In this document: positions 6,271 through 8,586 of the stretch, in pieces | Layout of the letters: every line of letters starts with the position of its first letter | How positions within the stretch are numbered: the stretch's first letter is position 1 | Program-made: the position numbers and the translations under genes | Assembly: GCA_030018855.1 (NCBI GenBank) | Contig: JASEHG010000076.1 | Location: 1 to 8,586 of the forward strand | DNA: 8,586 bases | Source: Candidatus Brocadiaceae bacterium | Lineage (GTDB): Bacteria > Planctomycetota > Brocadiia > Brocadiales > Bathyanammoxibiaceae | Reading direction: 5' to 3' | Notes under the pieces: generated by a model | Databases searched by the model: none | The model's input: only the letters and a program-made list of their open reading frames with translations | What the model was told of the DNA's origin: nothing

Positions 6271-7689
6271 ATGAGACCCGCAGTAAGGGTATTAGTAATA
6301 GATGACGAAGATTCCCACGCCAAGGCTGCAGCAGAGGCCCTGGAGAAAGTGGGGTACCACTGTATAGTTGCCACTGAAGGTAGAGAGGGTCTCAGACATA
6401 TAAGACGGGGGGGTAGGGCCACACCTGATGGCGGGTTTGACGTGGTTATTACAGACCTGGTTATGAAGGACGTGGACGGCATGGAAGTCCTTAAGGAAAC
6501 CAGGGAGCACCTCCCCCGAACCCAGGTAATCTTCCTCACCGGGTACGGCACCGTAGAATTAGCCGTAGCCGCCATGCAAAAAGGGGCTACCACCTTCCTC
6601 CAGAAACCCGTCAACGCACATCAACTCAGGATAGCAGTAGAGGAGGCAATAAAAAAACAGACCCTCGTGGAGAGTTTCCCCCAGGCCCTTAGACCCTGGG
6701 TAAAGGGACTCCCCTTCCCCGAGATAGTGGGCAGGAGCCCCAGGATGCAGCGTATCAACAGCCTGCTAAAACAGGTAGCCCCCACCAACGCCACGGTACT
6801 CATCGGTGGTGAAAGTGGTACGGGCAAGGAGCTTATCGCAAGGTCCCTCCACTATTACAGCCCAAGAAAGAACCGCCCCTTTGTGGTATTGAATTCAGCG
6901 GCCATCCCGGAGGGCCTACTGGAGAGCGAACTCTTTGGGCACGAGAAAGGGGCCTTCACGGGGGCTATCTGCCAGAGGAAAGGAAAGTTTGAACATGCCC
7001 ACAGGGGCACCTTGTTACTGGACGAGATAGGGGACATGCCCTTAGCCATACAGGCCAAGCTACTTAGGGTGCTGGAGGACGGAAAGGTAATCAAGGTGGG
7101 GAGCAATGAGCCAGTCCCGGTGGACGTCAGGATTGTTGCGGCTACCAACAAAGACCTGGAGGGACTCGTGAAGGCCGGAAAGTTCAGGGAAGACCTTTAC
7201 TTCAGACTCAACGTGGTTTCCATCAAAGTCCCTCCACTGAGAGAAAGACAGGATGATGTCCCACTCCTTATAGATTGTTTCCTTAAGGAGTTCTCTTCCA
7301 CGCATGGGAGAGGGACGTGCACCATTACCCAGGAGGCCAGGAAGAGACTCTTCAACTATCCCTGGCCTGGGAACGTGAGGGAGCTAAGGAACTGCATAGA
7401 GAGTATGGTAGTCATGAGTCTGGATGGGGTCCTTAAGGTGGAGGACATCCCTGAGCACATATCTTCCGGGCGAATATGGGGCCTGGCGACCGTACCACCA
7501 GAAAAAGGCCCACTGGCACGGCCAATGGACCCCAGAGACCTCGTGGGGGTATCCATTGAAGAGATGGAAAAGGAACTCATAAAGAACACCCTTGCCTCAG
7601 TAGGGGGCAATAGAGAGGCCTCCGCCAGGCTACTGGGTATAGGTGAGCGTACCCTCTACAGAAAACTTGATAGGTATGGGCTGAAATAA
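6271..7689 (+). CDS. Sigma-54-dependent response regulator (NtrC/ZraR/AtoC type)
   Basis: This is the output partner of the kinase just upstream: a phosphorylation-controlled activator of RNA polymerase carrying sigma-54. The 472 residues have the usual three-part order. The receiver domain (about 5-125) has acidic residues D11/D12, phospho-acceptor D62, T90 and K112. The AAA+ domain (about 150-390) has Walker A GESGTGKE (180-187), the sigma-54 contact loop GAFTGA (227-232), Walker B LLLDE ending at D251/E252, and conserved arginines R306 and R312. The Fis-type helix-turn-helix (about 446-472) is GGNREASARLLGIGERTLYRKL. All key residues are present, so it should be functional. The receiver has a few extra residues (RRGGRATPDGG, about 46-56) before the D62 strand. 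The start at 6271 places MRPAVRVLVIDDE correctly, though its ribosome site is weak (AGG at 6266-6268). The regulated genes cannot be inferred, and I saw no clear -24/-12 promoter in the window. Confidence 0.95.
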   Translation: MRPAVRVLVIDDEDSHAKAAAEALEKVGYHCIVATEGREGLRHIRRGGRATPDGGFDVVITDLVMKDVDGMEVLKETREHLPRTQVIFLTGYGTVELAVAAMQKGATTFLQKPVNAHQLRIAVEEAIKKQTLVESFPQALRPWVKGLPFPEIVGRSPRMQRINSLLKQVAPTNATVLIGGESGTGKELIARSLHYYSPRKNRPFVVLNSAAIPEGLLESELFGHEKGAFTGAICQRKGKFEHAHRGTLLLDEIGDMPLAIQAKLLRVLEDGKVIKVGSNEPVPVDVRIVAATNKDLEGLVKAGKFREDLYFRLNVVSIKVPPLRERQDDVPLLIDCFLKEFSSTHGRGTCTITQEARKRLFNYPWPGNVRELRNCIESMVVMSLDGVLKVEDIPEHISSGRIWGLATVPPEKGPLARPMDPRDLVGVSIEEMEKELIKNTLASVGGNREASARLLGIGERTLYRKLDRYGLK

Positions 7690-7691
7690 AC

Positions 7692-7773
7692 AGTAGGCAC
7701 TAGGGACTAAGTGCTAAGCAGAAACCACATATTTTAGTGCATAGTGCTTAGTGCTTAGTCCCTAGTATCTACT
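7692..7773. repeat. Large inverted repeat built from 7-nt units
   Basis: The arms 7692-7720 and 7745-7773 (29 nt each) pair across a 24-nt loop. The inner 22 bp (7699-7720 with 7745-7766) are continuous with two G-T wobbles; then comes one mismatch and 6 outer pairs with one wobble. The right arm and loop read as successive heptamers from 7735: TAGTGCA, TAGTGCT, TAGTGCT, TAGTCCC, TAGTATC. The left arm is the reverse complement of such units. It begins 2 nt after the regulator stop codon, so it may end or stabilise that transcript, but no T-run follows. Confidence 0.8.
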
Positions 7774-7822
7774 CTACTGCCCGATACCTACCGTCTGATG
7801 TCTATTTTGAGTATACTACCTG

Positions 7823-7851
7823 TAGACATTTCCTTCCATATGATATACAAT
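7823..7851 (+). promoter_or_regulatory. Sigma-70-type promoter for nrdJ
   Basis: TAGACA (7823-7828) and TACAAT (7846-7851) are spaced by exactly 17 nt, each matching 5 of 6 consensus positions. Transcription would begin near 7858, only about 14 nt before ATG 7872. The ribosome site GGAGGT (7859-7864) would then sit at the very 5' end of the mRNA. No cobalamin riboswitch fits in such a leader. Confidence 0.6.
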
Positions 7852-7871
7852 ATGTAGTGGAGGTACGAAGC

Positions 7872-8586
7872 ATGGGCCATAAAGGTAGACTGGAGCTGGG
7901 GGCTACGGCCCTCCTTGTATTAAAGAAGAGGTATCTAAAGAAAGACCTCACGGGTAGTCCGATAGAGACCCCGGAGGAACTCTTTCTGAGGGTGGCCAGG
8001 AATGTGGCCCAGCCAGATGCCCTGTACGGGGAGGATGCAGAGGAGGCGGCGGAGACCTTCTACGAGATAATGTCGGGACTGGAATTTCTCCCGAACTCCC
8101 CCACCCTGATGAATGCGGGGAGGGAGCTACAACAGTTGGCCGCCTGCTTTGTCCTCCCGGTAGAGGACTCTATTGAGGGTATATTTGAGAGCGTAAAACA
8201 GGCGGCCATTATCCACCAGAGTGGTGGTGGGACTGGATTCTCATTCTCACGCCTAAGGCCCAAAAATGACGTAGTCAGCACCTCTGGCGGCCCGGCCAGC
8301 GGCCCAGTCTCATTCATCAGGATCTTCAACGAGTCCACGGAGGTTATAAACCAGGGGGGCTTCCGCCGTGGGGCCAATATGGCCGTACTCCACGTCCAGC
8401 ACCCGGACGTACTGGAATTCATCCACTCCAAGGGCAGGCAGGGAATCCTGACTAACTTTAACATCTCAGTAGGGGTGACCGACGCCTTTATGAAGGCCGT
8501 GGAGGAGGATACGGAGTACGAACTCATAAACCCCAGGACAGGTCGCCCTGTCCGCAGACTCAGGGCAAGGGAGGTCTTCCAGGAGA
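7872..8586 (+). CDS. nrdJ: Adenosylcobalamin-dependent (class II) ribonucleotide reductase, 3' partial
   Basis: Class II reductases convert ribonucleotides to deoxyribonucleotides in the cytoplasm using a vitamin B12 coenzyme radical, and work with or without oxygen. The 238 visible codons run off the right edge without a stop. Family features include the N-terminal LELGATALLVLKKRYL, FLPNSPTLMNAG (72-83), LAACFVLPVEDS with C92 as the probable N-terminal redox cysteine, the glycine-rich HQSGGGTGFSFSRLRP (115-130), SGGPASGPVSF (138-148) and RRGANMAVL (165-173). The N-terminus starts directly in the reductase fold with no ATP-cone ahead of it. ATG 7872 has GGAGGT 7 nt upstream and a good promoter. 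The radical-site cysteine and C-terminal redox pair lie outside the window, so the class call rests on overall resemblance to NrdJ. Confidence 0.93.
   Translation, partial: MGHKGRLELGATALLVLKKRYLKKDLTGSPIETPEELFLRVARNVAQPDALYGEDAEEAAETFYEIMSGLEFLPNSPTLMNAGRELQQLAACFVLPVEDSIEGIFESVKQAAIIHQSGGGTGFSFSRLRPKNDVVSTSGGPASGPVSFIRIFNESTEVINQGGFRRGANMAVLHVQHPDVLEFIHSKGRQGILTNFNISVGVTDAFMKAVEEDTEYELINPRTGRPVRRLRAREVFQE

Noticed and set aside
8060..8527. 155-residue open frame on the minus strand inside nrdJ.
   Set aside because: It is antisense to conserved class II reductase motifs and its own product looks unlike any protein family.

Overview
The window is bacterial and fully transcribed left to right: every gene I can support is on the + strand. 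In order, it holds the 3' part of a large membrane iron-sulfur protein, rpsO, pnp, a cold-shock protein gene, a histidine kinase with its sigma-54 response regulator, and the 5' part of an adenosylcobalamin-dependent ribonucleotide reductase. Codon use favours ATA (Ile) and AGG/AGA (Arg). The host cannot be named from this sequence. The polyferredoxin with a DUF6599-like tail weakly suggests a Planctomycetota-type or similar anaerobic lineage (inference, low confidence).

Positions 2-2233: a NapH-like membrane segment, a NapG-like polyferredoxin segment and a DUF6599-like domain in one polypeptide, truncated by the window edge. A good sigma-70-type promoter (2272-2300) follows and drives rpsO (2324-2593) and pnp (2654-4771), the classic bacterial pair. 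A 183-nt leader with clear hairpins (4772-4954) precedes a cold-shock protein (4955-5173), which ends at a strong Rho-independent terminator (5191-5232).

Positions 5233-7773: a two-component module. The kinase gene (start re-assigned here to 5338) is short, has no recognisable sensor domain, and is studded with copies of a palindrome, TCCGCCT-N-AGGCGGA. Four copies lie in or at the edges of the gene. They are read in two different frames, and one falls in the loop between the two helices of the dimerisation domain. The sigma-54 response regulator (6271-7689) is intact. A large inverted repeat made of 7-nt units (7692-7773) lies just behind it.

Positions 7774-8586: a compact promoter (7823-7851) and the start of nrdJ, running off the right edge.

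Most genes are ordinary housekeeping or regulatory genes. I see no CRISPR array, tRNA, rRNA, transposase, or complete new defence or metabolic system. The most unusual material is the coding-sequence-invading palindromic repeat family in the kinase gene, the heptamer-built hairpin, the structured cold-shock leader, and the three-part polyferredoxin fusion.
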